Part shown: positions 49,220 to 61,200 of the stretch, in pieces | How the letters are laid out: the number at the start of each line of letters is the position of its first letter | Numbering within the stretch: position 1 is the first letter of the stretch | Assembly: GCA_026168455.1 (NCBI GenBank) | Contig: CM047426.1 | Location: 80,317,986 to 80,381,985 of the forward strand | Reading direction: 5' to 3' | DNA from: Theocolax elegans | Taxonomy: Eukaryota > Arthropoda > Insecta > Hymenoptera > Cerocephalidae | DNA: 64,000 nucleotides | The notes under the pieces: model-generated | What the model was told of the DNA's origin: nothing | The model's database searches: none | What the model saw: the letters and a program-made list of their open reading frames with translations, nothing else | Translations under genes and position numbers: made by a program

Positions 49220-51347
49220 CCAGTGACGATAATTTCTAAAACTTAATTATCTTATTTTTTATTTTATCAAGCATTAATTAATAATTAATTAATTCAATCA
49301 CCTATTTCAATACTGTATTATTATATAGTTATACAATTGATAAAATAAAACCACATTTATATATATTTTTTTATTTTTGTAGCTTTACAATACCATCTGT
49401 AATGGTTATAATTAATGCAAGCACTTTGTCTCCGTAGATTGAAAAAGAAAAGATCAAAGAAAAGTAAAGAAAGGAACCGAAAATTACTAATAATCAATTG
49501 AGTAATAGCGTTGAGAAAATATCGCTATTAGTTCACTAAAGTCAGCTACGAATTCAATTTGAAGAATTACATTAATGGGTTTCTTACAAAGACACTGATA
49601 AACGTCGATAGGAAATATTAAATTACCCAATCGTCGTGGAAAATATAGAAAAATCGAATGATATTCCGTGTAAGTGGAATTAAATTTAATCGGGCGCTCA
49701 TTGATTTCGCTAAGCCGAAATAACAAAATAACAATTTCAAAATACCGTCGGATGTTTCGCAATTACTAGCCCGAATCCGCAAACTCGGTGCCGTCGCAAT
49801 TCAATCGCAATATAACAATCCCTGGGCGACCTTGCTGCCTAACTTCCCGCCAATTAAGAGGCTTCTAACTAGAAAATATCCCGGCGACTCGGGGCGTCTC
49901 GATTTCAATATGAACCTCCGCGCGCGACCGCAGAATGTAATTCGGTGCAAGCGCGGATACGCTCTCATCGCCATCTTGGGAATCCAGAGTTTCTCTTGCA
50001 ACTTCTCTTCGCGAGCTCCGGAAGTTTGCGTATCACGATGCCGTTTCCGCAACGCGTTCTAACCCACCTTATTTTTACCCCTTTTGCTTTACGAGACCGA
50101 TGCAATTCTGGCTAGGCTGCGTGTACATATTATTTGACGGCAATTAAACAAAATACAGTTTTTTTACGTCAACACTTTTTTTTATTATTTTATGTGAAAA
50201 TTATACGCTCGGAGTAGGTGTACACGTGTATGCGTATGTGTGTATAGCGTACGCTAGTACTTTTAATTATGCGAATTATGTTTAATGTTTATAATTGCAG
50301 ATATAAATTTTTTAACTCTTCGAATTAATATACGTTGCATGTATGCTCTCCGCAATTTAGCGGACGAGCTGGATTGTAACAATGTAATGAGAAACTTGAG
50401 TGAAATTATTTTATTTCATTAATTTGTAAACTAATTGTTCCGAGTTGCATTCGTCCTTTTACTAATGTTTCAAACCAATCAATTCTAAAGATGTATTTAC
50501 ATTTTAATTAAAAAAATTGAAAGAAATTATTTACTTTAAATACATACATTAAAGCGAGATATTTATATATTTCTAACATGTACATGCTTTTATTAAAGTT
50601 TTCAATGCTTCAAATTCACCAAATTGTATACTAAAAACTTAATAATCAATTAAAACTATATTCATATTTAAAGAAATATAATATGTGTATAGTCACTTTA
50701 ATTGACAGCTTTTCTATAAATGTTCACTTTGTTACACGTTTATGTAAAATTATGATAAAAAGTTGCAAAGTATTTGGATATATGTGGGTTAGGAAAATGG
50801 TGCATTGAGGAAAGTTTCATAAACAAAATTTTTAATTGATCAGGTTCTAATAGCAGTTGGTTATAGATATAAGAGGTTGATGAAAAATGTTACATATTAG
50901 CAATAAAGTTCATCTATTTAAAATATAAGCTCGTTCAAGTCTATATATAAATGTTATTATCGTAAATGAAGAAGTAAGAATTTGCACAGAATAGCTGTTG
51001 CTTTATAAAACAAAAATTTTTAATATTTGACACGCAAAAGTTGAGTGATATCCATGCATCAATATTTACTTTCTAAAATCCAGGATAGACGAACAAGGAA
51101 ATTGTCGTAAACCACGTGAGTAATCGCTAAGCAGTAACAAACCCTAAAAAAGTTCGCAAGTGCATCAAAAAGTGCACACGACGGGTTTTATTGTTAAAAA
51201 ATAGAAAAAGAAGGGCAAAAAAAGTTGCGCATAACAGCGTTAAAACGGTAAAGTATGCACTGGAGTGTCCTCGAAAGGCAGTTTCAAGAAAGGCTATGAA
51301 GAAAGGGCTATGCTGCTCTTAAAGATAAAGGGAAAAGTTATAGTGCC

Positions 51348-51350
<3 letters not shown>
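49220..51350. other. Noncoding DNA with a CpG-rich patch
   Basis: 49780-50100 is CpG-rich with overlapping frames on both strands (83 and 76 codons) and no domain. The rest is AT-rich. It ends at the (GA)n tract at 51351. Confidence 0.45.

Positions 51351-51404
<54 letters not shown>
51351..51404. repeat. (GA)n microsatellite abutting the retrotransposon 3' end
   Basis: An uninterrupted (AG)n run of about 54 bases directly touches the ATTGATTGATTG tail of the retrotransposon. A second (GA)n tract lies beyond the element's 5' side at 56428. Confidence 0.95.
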
Positions 51405-51408
<4 letters not shown>

Positions 51409-51704
51409 ATTGATTGATTATTAAATTTATTGCAGCCAGTGGGGTATAACCCTATGGGGCTGAGAGATAAGTACAGTTAGAGTTACATTATTATTTTAAA
51501 TACTATAGAATTGAAGCTTTACATAGTATATCAAAAAATAGATTGAAGTACTGTGCGATAATTTTTTCTCGTGATTTGAATATGGTTACAAAGATAGCTG
51601 GGCGCAATAACAAATTAAGTAAGTTTAGCAATAGTTAACATATAATATAATATAAAGTTAGAGAGTAATCTAATATTAAGGGTTTGTACAAAATGAAACA
51701 TTGT

Positions 51705-54700
51705 TTAAACATTAGTAGGAGCTATAATGCCCTCTCGAATGACACGATCGTTCCAGTCGCTAACGTCTCTATTTATGAGTTCAGTCAAAAGGATAGTTTT
51801 GAAGGACTGGATACTATCTATGGTAAAATCGGGTTTGGGTAACGAATTTATTATTTTTGACGCTGTTATGGTAAAAGAGCGGTGCATGGCTTCAGTTCTT
51901 GGGACTGCGTATGCGAGTGATCGAAGAGGGTGGCGCGAAGACATGCGAGGATTTATGTCTCGTCCTATTAGTGAAAAACGACTGGAGAGATATGACGGAT
52001 TTTCATGGGCAATTACAGAGTATGCTAGAGATGTTAATAAATACTCACGTCGTTTACTGGCAGATAACCAACCCAGTTTTAGGCGATAAGGAGTAACATG
52101 GGCACACCATGGGATGTAGCCGTGAACAAACCGAACACATGCATTTAAAAGACGTTGAACTTTAAGCGAGCGGGTATTATCAAGATCGTGGAATACAACG
52201 GACATGTAATCGAAGTGGGGGAAAATAAGACATTCAACTAGCATTTTACGAAGATCTTTAGATAGTGCCCGCTTGTGAAATCGTAACGAGTAGAGCAGAC
52301 CGTTGATTTTACGACTGAGGTGACGAGTTTGCATATCCCAGTTGAGTGACGGCGTTAAACAGAGACCAAGATTTCGAACATTGGAAGAGTAAGGCAAACT
52401 ATCACCTAGAAGATTTATTCTTGGTAAATCTGCAAAGTTAATACGGCTGATAAAATTTTCGCTCCCCATGATCATGATCTTGGTTTTCTTGGTGTTGAGT
52501 TCCAGGCCATTTATAGATGCCCAAGAGGCAATTGCGTCCACATCTTGTTGAATCAAAGAGATTGCACCAACCAACTCGCTTGGGTGACAATGCAAGTAAA
52601 TTTGTGTGTCATCAGCAAACACCATATGCTTTGAATTATGAAGAACACTGGATAAATCATTTATGAATATTGTAAATAATAGGGGACCAAGGACGCTACC
52701 CTGCGGTACCCCAGCGACAGTGGGAAGCCAAGTCGAGGGTCGCCCATCCTTATCAATGACGGACTGATATCTCAAATTCAAGTAGTTAAAAAACCAGGTG
52801 ATAACTCGATTTGAACAACCCAGGTTTTTTAATTTGATAAGCAGGAGCAGATGGGGCAGTCTATCAAAAGCTTTAGAAAAATCGAACATTACTAAGATAG
52901 TGATCTGCCTACGGTCGATTGCGTAACGAACATCTTCTAATATGTTTAACAAAGCCGTCTGAGTACTATGGCCCTTCCTAAAACCAGCTTGAAAACTGTC
53001 AATTAGATTATTTGAGTTCAAAAACGAAGAGAGTTGCAGGTGGACTAGTTTTTCAAGTAGTTTCGATACCTCGGGCAAGAGGGCAATGGGTCTAGTATCA
53101 GCGGGCGAATTTATTGATGAGCTTTTGGCTAAAGGTAGTAATAGGGCTTTTTTCCAATTTGAAGTATACGTTGCAGTACTGAGTGAATAGTTGAATAATG
53201 TGGTAAAAAAGGTGGAGAGTTCGGGTACAGCTAATTTCAACATTTGGAAAGAGATTTTATCGAGACCAGAAGATTTAGAATACGATGTTCTAAACACTCT
53301 GAGAATGTCGCAAGCATTAATTTCGGTGAAGTCAAAGGTTGGATTATAACCTGTAGGAGAGGTTAGTAATAGAGTAACATCATCACGGGAGAGGGGTTCA
53401 GCATTTGGAGAAACTGTGGCATAATATCTATTTAACTCATCTGGAGAAAACATTTCGAGGGGTGACGGCAAGTTAGGTTTAGTTACTTTCAAATTACGTA
53501 TAATTTTCCACCTTTCCTTTAGATCTGAAGCATGCTCTAATTTGTTCGCGAAAAATTTGTTTTTAGCTGTGTCAAGGTCGTTGCTGATTTGGCTTCTTAA
53601 AAGCTTATAGTTAAAGAAAGCTTTGGAGAAGCGACCATATTGAAGAGAAGCTTTATATGACTTGTCACGATCACGCATCAATTTCCTGATATCTTCATTG
53701 ACCCACGGCTTTTTGTTCTTCTTTATGGTGGTAGTGATTACAGGAGCAACAACATCAAAAGATTTATTGATAATCCGCTCAAAATTGTTGACTAATGCGT
53801 CTAAATTTGACTCACAAGTAGAATTTTTAGGGTCGTTTTGAAAATTTGAATCCAAATTCGCAGGGTCCGTGTTAAAATTTTTAAAAATTAAGTTAAAATC
53901 TAAATCTAAGAGAGGGGCAATCGTCTGGTCGGTCGCGACATCGGAAAAATTAGACCGAAGCTCATTTCTCAGTGAGGTCTCATTTATATGGCTTAATTTG
54001 CGAGTGCTATATTTGCTACAGCTTACTGAAGTATAAAATACTAAGTTCAGGGTGAGCTCAATGAGGTCGTGACCTGCAGCAAACGGAGCATCTGTTTTTG
54101 CAAAACTTCTGATGTAATCTTTGTTGTTAACGATGAACAAGTCTAACCATGTGTGAGATAAGTCAAAGTTGTTCCTATAAACAGAATGGTGAGTACAGCC
54201 AGAGGGAACCAAGTATAATCCATGAGACTCGATTTCATTGCCTAAGTACGTAGAATCATTGTTAATAGTTGCCATGTTAATATTAAGGTCACCGGTGATG
54301 ATCAGGTGGGAGTAGGAGGAGGCAAACTCAGAAATAACTGAGAAAAATTCAGAAGGGTACGCAGCGTGGGGACGTCTGTAAATGACAGCAAATAAAATAT
54401 TATTAATACCAATTTTAATGTGCAAAATAAGATATTCAGGTTTATTATCGAATACTTCATTTGATTTACAAATAATTCTTACAGAGTAACAATCCCGAAC
54501 GTATATACCGACTCCGCCTCCGCCCTTTCCAATACGATCACAGCGATAAAAAGAGAACCCATCAAGTGAGATAAGTGCATCATTATCATTGTCGGTGAGA
54601 AAAGTTTCGGTGATGGCAATAATATCATAGAAATTATCTACGCAACGAGCTTCAAGAAGATTGAAATTAGTTTTTAATCTATTTATATTGGCATGGGCAA

Positions 54701-54749
54701 TAGAAATAAACTCCTTTTCCTGTAAGGACCGCGACCGACCATCGATTCT
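51705..54749 (-). CDS. Retrotransposon ORF2: AP-type endonuclease plus reverse transcriptase, 1014 codons
   Basis: The frame is open from the codon after the ORF1 UGA to TAA at 51705. No in-frame ATG occurs before about residue 159, so the initiation mode is unclear. Residues 15-230 are the endonuclease: HANINRL near 19, ITETFL near 46, VIYRRPH near 122, GDLNIN at 153-158 and the histidine motif GHD at 226-228. The reverse transcriptase follows from about 480: FDFSKAFDRL near 622, GVPQGSVLGPLLF near 680 and the catalytic FADD at 711-714. The thumb and a C-terminal region with WC..HVTPYRL and DWN motifs complete it. It would nick DNA and prime reverse transcription on the target. All recognisable catalytic residues are present and no frameshift is seen. 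Family assignment (CR1/Jockey group) is from motif style. Confidence 0.85.
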   Translation of the reverse strand, partial: RIDGRSRSLQEKEFISIAHANINRLKTNFNLLEARCVDNFYDIIAITETFLTDNDNDALISLDGFSFYRCDRIGKGGGGVGIYVRDCYSVRIICKSNEVFDNKPEYLILHIKIGINNILFAVIYRRPHAAYPSEFFSVISEFASSYSHLIITGDLNINMATINNDSTYLGNEIESHGLYLVPSGCTHHSVYRNNFDLSHTWLDLFIVNNKDYIRSFAKTDAPFAAGHDLIELTLNLVFYTSVSCSKYSTRKLSHINETSLRNELRSNFSDVATDQTIAPLLDLDFNLIFKNFNTDPANLDSNFQNDPKNSTCESNLDALVNNFERIINKSFDVVAPVITTTIKKNKKPWVNEDIRKLMRDRDKSYKASLQYGRFSKAFFNYKLLRSQISNDLDTAKNKFFANKLEHASDLKERWKIIRNLKVTKPNLPSPLEMFSPDELNRYYATVSPNAEPLSRDDVTLLLTSPTGYNPTFDFTEINACDILRVFRTSYSKSSGLDKISFQMLKLAVPELSTFFTTLFNYSLSTATYTSNWKKALLLPLAKSSSINSPADTRPIALLPEVSKLLEKLVHLQLSSFLNSNNLIDSFQAGFRKGHSTQTALLNILEDVRYAIDRRQITILVMFDFSKAFDRLPHLLLLIKLKNLGCSNRVITWFFNYLNLRYQSVIDKDGRPSTWLPTVAGVPQGSVLGPLLFTIFINDLSSVLHNSKHMVFADDTQIYLHCHPSELVGAISLIQQDVDAIASWASINGLELNTKKTKIMIMGSENFISRINFADLPRINLLGDSLPYSSNVRNLGLCLTPSLNWDMQTRHLSRKINGLLYSLRFHKRALSKDLRKMLVECLIFPHFDYMSVVFHDLDNTRSLKVQRLLNACVRFVHGYIPWCAHVTPYRLKLGWLSASKRREYLLTSLAYSVIAHENPSYLSSRFSLIGRDINPRMSSRHPLRSLAYAVPRTEAMHRSFTITASKIINSLPKPDFTIDSIQSFKTILLTELINRDVSDWNDRVIREGIIAPTNV

Positions 54750-55829
54750 TCATAGTTGCTGCATCGCCTCCGTGTTTTTAGGGGGTAGAGCGGGTAAGGC
54801 TAAGAGATCCGCCTCCGAGCGGATAGGAATGAATGACGACGATACACTCGCACGCATACATACTGTTAAATTGCGAATAACAGGCCTTAGATAGTGTTTA
54901 GACGAAGCCACCTGTCTTGCCTTACGCTCCAAAAGATAAACCTCTTTCGGCCAAATGGGAGAAATAAATATTTTAGTATCGCCGCCTGATTTAAACAAGG
55001 TCTGCGCAGTATGAATTTTCAATGCCGATGTATTTGTAAGTACTCGATCGCGAACAGTGGGCGATGACATTTGAACTACCAAACACCAAGTATTATGAAT
55101 GGCAGGTGAATTTTGACTCGAAGAACCAGGTTGCGAAAATGCATCAGTTGAAGACTTTTTCTGAGACCAAACGCGAGCGTGAATTACATGTGTAGCTAGC
55201 ACATTGATACCCATGGCGGCAAAGACAACAGACACAATATCTGTCGGAGAAGCAGTGATATTAGATGGAATGCCCGAGATTTTTAACTCGCAGGTATCGA
55301 CTAGGGTGTGAGTATTATTAATATAGTTGATGCCTGACTCCAAACCATCCATGCGTTTATTAAAGTGATCAACGAAATTCTGAAAATAGGCTGGAGCGAT
55401 GTCATCAGCATTTCCGTGTGATCGAGGCATATTGACAGAATTAAATGGATGTTCGGGACTTTCAAGAACGCTGTATAGTTTCGAGCGAAAAGAAAGTGTA
55501 TCGCGTGATTTCAAACGAGCAGACAGCTGAGCGCGTTGATGTTTCGCGGTTTGACTTGAGGTGGGGGTATGTGGGGAGGGAGGGCGCTTGGCAGGACGCG
55601 TGTTTACTCCCGAATGTAAAAGCGAGTCTAAGCTAAGAATGTCCCTAGGAGTCGAAGTTGGTGGGAGTGAATTTGTTGGAGATGGATAACAACATGCAAT
55701 CACTCCCGATGAATCAAGCGGATTTAAACAACTATGATGTAATAACTTCCCGCAATACAAGCACTCGGCTGTTTGACTGGTGTCAAGAGATATAAACTCT
55801 TTACATAAACCGCATATCGCGTTTGACAT
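54750..55829 (-). CDS. Retrotransposon ORF1: PHD-finger RNA-binding-type protein, 359 aa
   Basis: It starts at ATG. The N-terminus has a PHD-like zinc cluster: C6, C9, C23, C26, H31 or H32, C34, with C46 and C47 as possible last ligands. A Pro/Ser/Thr-rich linker (50-95) follows. From about residue 180 there is a domain starting CELKISGIP and continuing MGINVLATHVIHARVW. This matches the FP25K-like/RRM-like module common in ORF1 proteins of insect non-LTR elements. ORF1 proteins of this type coat element RNA and act as chaperones; that is the family role, not shown here. The stop is CTA UGA AGA, and ORF2 continues in the same frame. Confidence 0.8.
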   Translation of the reverse strand: MSNAICGLCKEFISLDTSQTAECLYCGKLLHHSCLNPLDSSGVIACCYPSPTNSLPPTSTPRDILSLDSLLHSGVNTRPAKRPPSPHTPTSSQTAKHQRAQLSARLKSRDTLSFRSKLYSVLESPEHPFNSVNMPRSHGNADDIAPAYFQNFVDHFNKRMDGLESGINYINNTHTLVDTCELKISGIPSNITASPTDIVSVVFAAMGINVLATHVIHARVWSQKKSSTDAFSQPGSSSQNSPAIHNTWCLVVQMSSPTVRDRVLTNTSALKIHTAQTLFKSGGDTKIFISPIWPKEVYLLERKARQVASSKHYLRPVIRNLTVCMRASVSSSFIPIRSEADLLALPALPPKNTEAMQQL

Positions 55830-56423
55830 AACTTGTAGTCATCGATTATTATGCGCACGCGTGGTTACAATAAATAGTTTCGCGTTTAAAGCAGTGTACC
55901 AATTTTCACACTATAGTAGTGGCGACACCTCACGGATAATTCTGCAACTAAATACAATAACAATAGCTAGGTAGCCATACTACTAAAATGAGCACGTGGT
56001 AACATAACCTATGAGCGCAACCTAACCTAATACACGCAACTTACTCCTAATTACAGTTTATTAAATAATGTTAATGAAAGCCATTGCACGACACACAACG
56101 CACTATGGATGCAGTTTTCACTCTTTCAGTTAATAATGACACAATTCACCTTCTTGATGGAACTGCAGAGATGACCAATATGCTTCTATGATTTCGGGCT
56201 CGATGGTGTGTACTGAACAATGGAGACTTCTCATGTATCAATCGGAGTAGCAGAAATTGATCACTCCTGGCTCAAAAAATGTATTAAATCCATAAGTTAT
56301 TAGCACAAGCCAGAGAGCCAAGCTGGAGGATCAATCTCTGAAAGAAGAAAAAGCTCCGAAGAGTGGGCAAATATGTTAAAATAGCAATAAAAGCGGAGCT
56401 CGAAAAATGTACGCCCATTTACT

Positions 56424-56427
<4 letters not shown>
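55830..56427 (-). other. Probable retrotransposon 5' UTR, outer limit uncertain
   Basis: No open frame. On the minus strand the region leads into the ORF1 ATG. If the element inserted into (GA)n, all of it belongs to the element; otherwise part is flanking DNA. Confidence 0.45.

Positions 56428-56455
<28 letters not shown>
56428..56455. repeat. (GA)n microsatellite beyond the retrotransposon 5' side
   Basis: An uninterrupted GA run of about 28 bases in the same phase and strand sense as the tract at 51351. It may be the other half of a split microsatellite. Confidence 0.9.
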
Positions 56456-56458
<3 letters not shown>

Positions 56459-58260
56459 GAGAAAGATCCTTTGATAGAATATTTTATAGATGAAGTAAAT
56501 TGTAAATAATTCAGTTATTTAATTCAAGAGAATTCTCACGTCGTATTATGCGACTTTCGAAGTGTCGCATAAAAAGTTGGGAATAAATACCGTAATTATC
56601 AGCGATAACTGACGCTTATAAACGCGTCATTTATAAAATAGTCCGTTGACTCTTCGTCATCCATTGAATTTCAAATACAATCCCGCTATTTCTCTTTGTA
56701 CCGGTCGCAATTTGCGATTTGGCTGGATTTTCGGGCGAGACAATAAACCGTCAAAGCGACCGAGGAGAAAAAGAGGTGGTGGGTTCGCGGTGTACGGACG
56801 GATGGCGCGATAAAAGGTTGCACGCCTTGGAGTACGCTTGAAACTGGTCGAGAAACGTATACCGAAGTACCCCGGTCTCTCTTTCTCCCTTTCTCTCTTT
56901 TTCTCTCGCTTCTTTTCCATGCATGTATATCTATGTGGATGAAAACCACATGACTATTCTACATGTGGGACCGTTGCCGGTCTCTTCTGAATGTCGCATG
57001 CGTGTACGGATATTTCGCGCTGAATCGGAAGGTTCGCACTTGATGGTCTAGACATCGTTAACATTCATTGCGGTTGGGAAAATTTGTTCTATTTTCAACC
57101 CGGACCTATTGTTTTTCGGTATTTTTAATGGATTTTTATTTACTAATATTCGTTGAACTGGAACGTACTGTGCAGATTACTTAAAATAAAATTCAAAATT
57201 TAGAGAAATTAGACATTGGAGTCACGAAATAAAGTGCACATTACAATAAAAATTATATTGTTTTAACCTATATTTTGACAGCGGTAGATAACAATGCAAT
57301 ACATTTTAAAAATATTAACGATTATATAATTTATTTGCATACTTAAATAGACAATAATATAGAATGTAATTCAAATGTTATTTAACAATAAACTTGATAA
57401 AAGTACAATTACGTAATCGATGTAATTGTGTAAGATAATTTAATCAATGCATGAAAAGTAAATATTTTGCGTAAGATGACAAATTAGACATTTTGAAAAG
57501 AAAACAAATAGTGACCGGGTAGAAGAATGAACTCACGCAATTCAACCGCAAAAAAACCGTACTAATTTATTCCCTTAGTCTGAGTCTACTCTTCTACAGA
57601 CCCTCCGCAACGTGAAAACGATGCATCCATATTGCATAACGAGGGGAAAAAAACTGTAACGCACCGCAAAAGTTCGCGGATAATCTATTTCTTTTGTTTA
57701 ACGTACTTTCCACGGTAAAAAAAAGAGGAAAATGAAAGGGAAACGGAAAAAAAGAAAGCGAGCAGCCGTCGACCGCAGTCGCGTCCCTGCGTGCATTAAT
57801 TCGGAACGCCAATCAGCTCCCGGGACGCGCAAGAGGTAGGCTTGCTTGCCTGTTGGGAATTTGTGCAGTGTATGTGCACGGTATATGCCAGGCGAGCGAG
57901 ACGGAATATTTGTTACACAGCCAGGAGGAGGAACAGCCGAGTAAGCTCCGAGGAATTGTTAAATGGGACACGCTCGTGTTGTCGGAAATCTCGACCTTCT
58001 TAATTGCGGTTACCACCGAGCGCTCTCTTTCTCTTCCTCTCCTATGTTTTATTTCATTTTCCGCTATTTCCAACGTCTCATTCGTTCGTCTATAGACATA
58101 TATACGTATATATATTTTTTTTTCTGTCGAGGTTATTTTTTTCTACGATCTCGGTTGCACCGAGAAATTATTGCGTCGGCCAAGTTTCAGAAAATAAGGA
58201 GCGATCGTGAAAATTTTTATTGCGCACTGTGAAGGAGGTTTGAAAGAAAGTAAATCGGAA
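56456..58260. other. Noncoding DNA with two CpG-rich islands
   Basis: Islands at about 56640-57050 and 57590-58220 carry several mutually overlapping frames on both strands (62-89 codons), some low-complexity from CT/GA runs (56875-56915). None has a domain. They may be regulatory islands. Confidence 0.4.
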
Positions 58261-61200
58261 AATCAGATTTTCTTGTTTTAAATCAGAGTATGGCTGGTGC
58301 AAGCTATTTTTTTTTTTCAACTGAGTTTAATGTATCGTAAAGTGCTTTGCGCGTTCAGAAAATTTTTTATAAAACGCCTCAATTTTTTTATAGAACAAAT
58401 CGCATTGCATGTAGAAACAGGTGAAAATCGTTATTTTGCGATTAATTCACACTACTACATTTCTAATTTTTTGTTTCAAATGTAAAAAACACATTTGTCT
58501 CTCCACTAAATTTCGTTAAGTACGCGTAATTAATGAGAGATTTAATGATATATCGCTAAAACAGTATTATAATTAATGTAATACTTTCCATTAAATTAAA
58601 GAATCTTTTAATATTTTTAAAATACCGTTACTTCATAACATTTTCAAGTTACCATCTTATGGTTAGTTAAACTTCGCAACTTCCGATTCAATATTCCAAA
58701 AGGGTAAAGTTTATTTAGAGTCTTATCAATTTTGACAATTTAATACTTGAAACGTTATTATTTGAATCTATAAAAAATGAAGAATCGTTTAAAGAAAACT
58801 CGTTAATGCTTATTCGATTAGATCTAACGAAGGTTGGGAAATCAGATTTGCCCTGAAATCTACGAAGAGAACTTAAGTACTTTACGGTAAGTCGACGAAC
58901 CTGGTTAAGACAAACGAGGAGAAGAAAAAGACAAGTATTGGGCTATAAAGAGGAAATGTACTTCGATTCGTTATTCTCTTAAAATTTTCTTTCCTTACAG
59001 TAAATACTCAATTAAAAATAGTAACTGATGATAAAAGTACATGTATTATATAAAAGGTTTATTTGTATTTCGCGTGTTTCCTAGTATAAATTCATCTCTC
59101 CGCGTTGACCAATAATAATTTTATTAAACCACGTAATGTATTGACACTTGATCAATAAAACATCTACAACTTTTAAACATTTATTGGAAAATGTCTAATA
59201 AATAGATTGATTTTAAGTCGAGTAGTTTAACGTTTAAGAAAGCATTCTATAGTGTTGCTCTTCATAAAAAACGTCACAGTAAGAGTACTTGGATATTTAA
59301 TAAAAACTATAATTACTTAGTTGTTAACGTTTCTTGTTTTTTTGCAGAATGTTTTTCATAAATTTTGAAAACTATTAAAACCAATTGTATTTTTGAAAAA
59401 AATTCAATTACAAAAACTTTAAACGTTGACCTTGACTACTAGAATACCTTCATCAATGCTGCAGCATATTCATTTTGCATTAATCACTCGACACTTCTCG
59501 TAGATTCTTGGCAAACGAAATGATACAAATAGCACCATTTAAAAGTATTTTGCACACGTAAAGATGATTATTATCTGAATCAACATCTACTTCCTTTTCC
59601 ATCAAGGTTGCTTTGACTGATTATCGGAAGCTTGGAAAAATTGTTGCCAGTAAACAGCCCAGTAAGTCTTCCAAGAGTATCAGGCTTTTGAGTTTTTATT
59701 CACCAGCGCTCATCGGTACACACGTTCAACGCCTTTAATTTATTATGCATGAAGATGCACTCGTTACCCGCCAAGAGGCCTCGATGGTACGCGAGACAAG
59801 TTGCACGTGCTCGAATGAATTTCCATCCGTCGATAGAATGTCTCGATTCTATCGTCTGAACTCTCTCTCTCTCTCCCTCCCTCTATCATAGAAGTAACTA
59901 TCAAGCGTCTGCATTGTAGTTGATAAATCTTTTAATGAGTGCTGCTTTAAGCACAGCAATTTTAAGATTAAATAAGGATTTTTAACAATTGTACAAAAAT
60001 TAATAGTTATACTGTATTACACTCTCATTAATTTTGATTTCTTCAGAGCTTATCGAGATTGTATCTTAATATATTTTTATTTATTCTCTATTATGTTTTC
60101 GAAGTTACCAATATTTTAAAAATGTTGACATGTGCAATATGCAGTTTTATTAAGGAATTTTAAAGCTCATAATTATTATTGAACTAATTATACAGGAGAA
60201 TTTTACAAAAGGTTACTATTCTTATTAAAGTTTTGAATGAACCATGCGAAAACTTATCAGATACTTTAGAAAACTAGAGTGAATATAGCAAAGTTTTCCA
60301 TAACTTGTACAAGTATACACGAAAATATAAAAATGTTATTCATAATATTATAAATCCTTTAATACTTTGTTGCGGTAAATGAAGATTAGGTCTAATATTC
60401 TAATAATACTTTTCGTAAATATTATATTCATAAATCCAAGTAATTAAACTAAAATTAATTGTTATTTTGTTCAATTAAAATTCTACAAATTTTATTATTC
60501 AAGATGCAGGATACATTAAGCAGATTTTTATAATTATCTTCAAATACCGTATTATATAAGAAGAAGTTTAAAATGTCAATTTTATAAACAGTCAGTAATA
60601 CGCTTTAACATTCTTACTGTAAGAAAAATTCTACAAGAAGTAAATATCTTTGAAATCTATCGAAGAAAAAGCGCTGCTATAGCAAATCTTGAAATCCCTT
60701 ACGCACGCATGAATGATCATATCGCCGTTCGTCCCAGTTCAAGAGCGTAGCTGTTACAAATGCTTCATTTCAGTCAAGACGAGTTTACGCAAAAAGTATT
60801 TCATAAAATGATATACTTTTTCTTAATAAAACAAACGTAAATTTTTTACGATTTCAAATTTTGCACAATTTATATCAATTTAGATATATTTTGTTTTTTT
60901 TTTCTACAAAACTGGATAATGTACAGGATTTACTTGATTACTATGATTCCTTCGTTTTTCGTATTGAATTTCCCCTAAAATGTCTAACCGTCGAAATGTT
61001 ATCTAACGTGTATAAAATAATTTACTGCAACTACTGCGGATTAATAAATTGGATCTAAGTAGTTAGCGTATACATCTAAAATTAGTAATTGAAAATGTAT
61101 CCTGAAGTTAATTTACAATAAATACACATGCGGTTTTGCATACAGGTAGATGTGTATAACTATGCAGGTAGATGTGTAAATAACTAACTACAACATTAAC

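Larger units (their letters stand above)
51405..56427 (-). mobile_element. CR1/Jockey-superfamily non-LTR retrotransposon, apparently full length
   Basis: It has two intact open frames on the minus strand: ORF1 with a PHD-like finger (55829-54750) and ORF2 with endonuclease and reverse transcriptase (54749-51705). There is no RNase H domain. The 3' UTR is about 300 nt and ends in short AATC repeats (plus strand ATTGATTGATTGATTA at 51405), preceded by AATAAA. This tail type is seen in CR1-like elements rather than poly(A) elements. The 5' boundary is uncertain: 55830 to about 56427 reads as 5' UTR if the element entered a (GA)n tract, since (GA)n occurs at 51351-51404 and 56428-56455. Otherwise the end may be near 55980-56060. 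Confidence 0.8.

Noticed and set aside
51727..52096. Plus-strand frames opposite the retrotransposon ORF2 C-terminus
   Set aside because: Antisense shadows of a clear reverse-transcriptase frame.
61090..61115. TGTATCCTGA, a piece of iab-4
   Set aside because: Only the 3' part matches and no hairpin partner is present.
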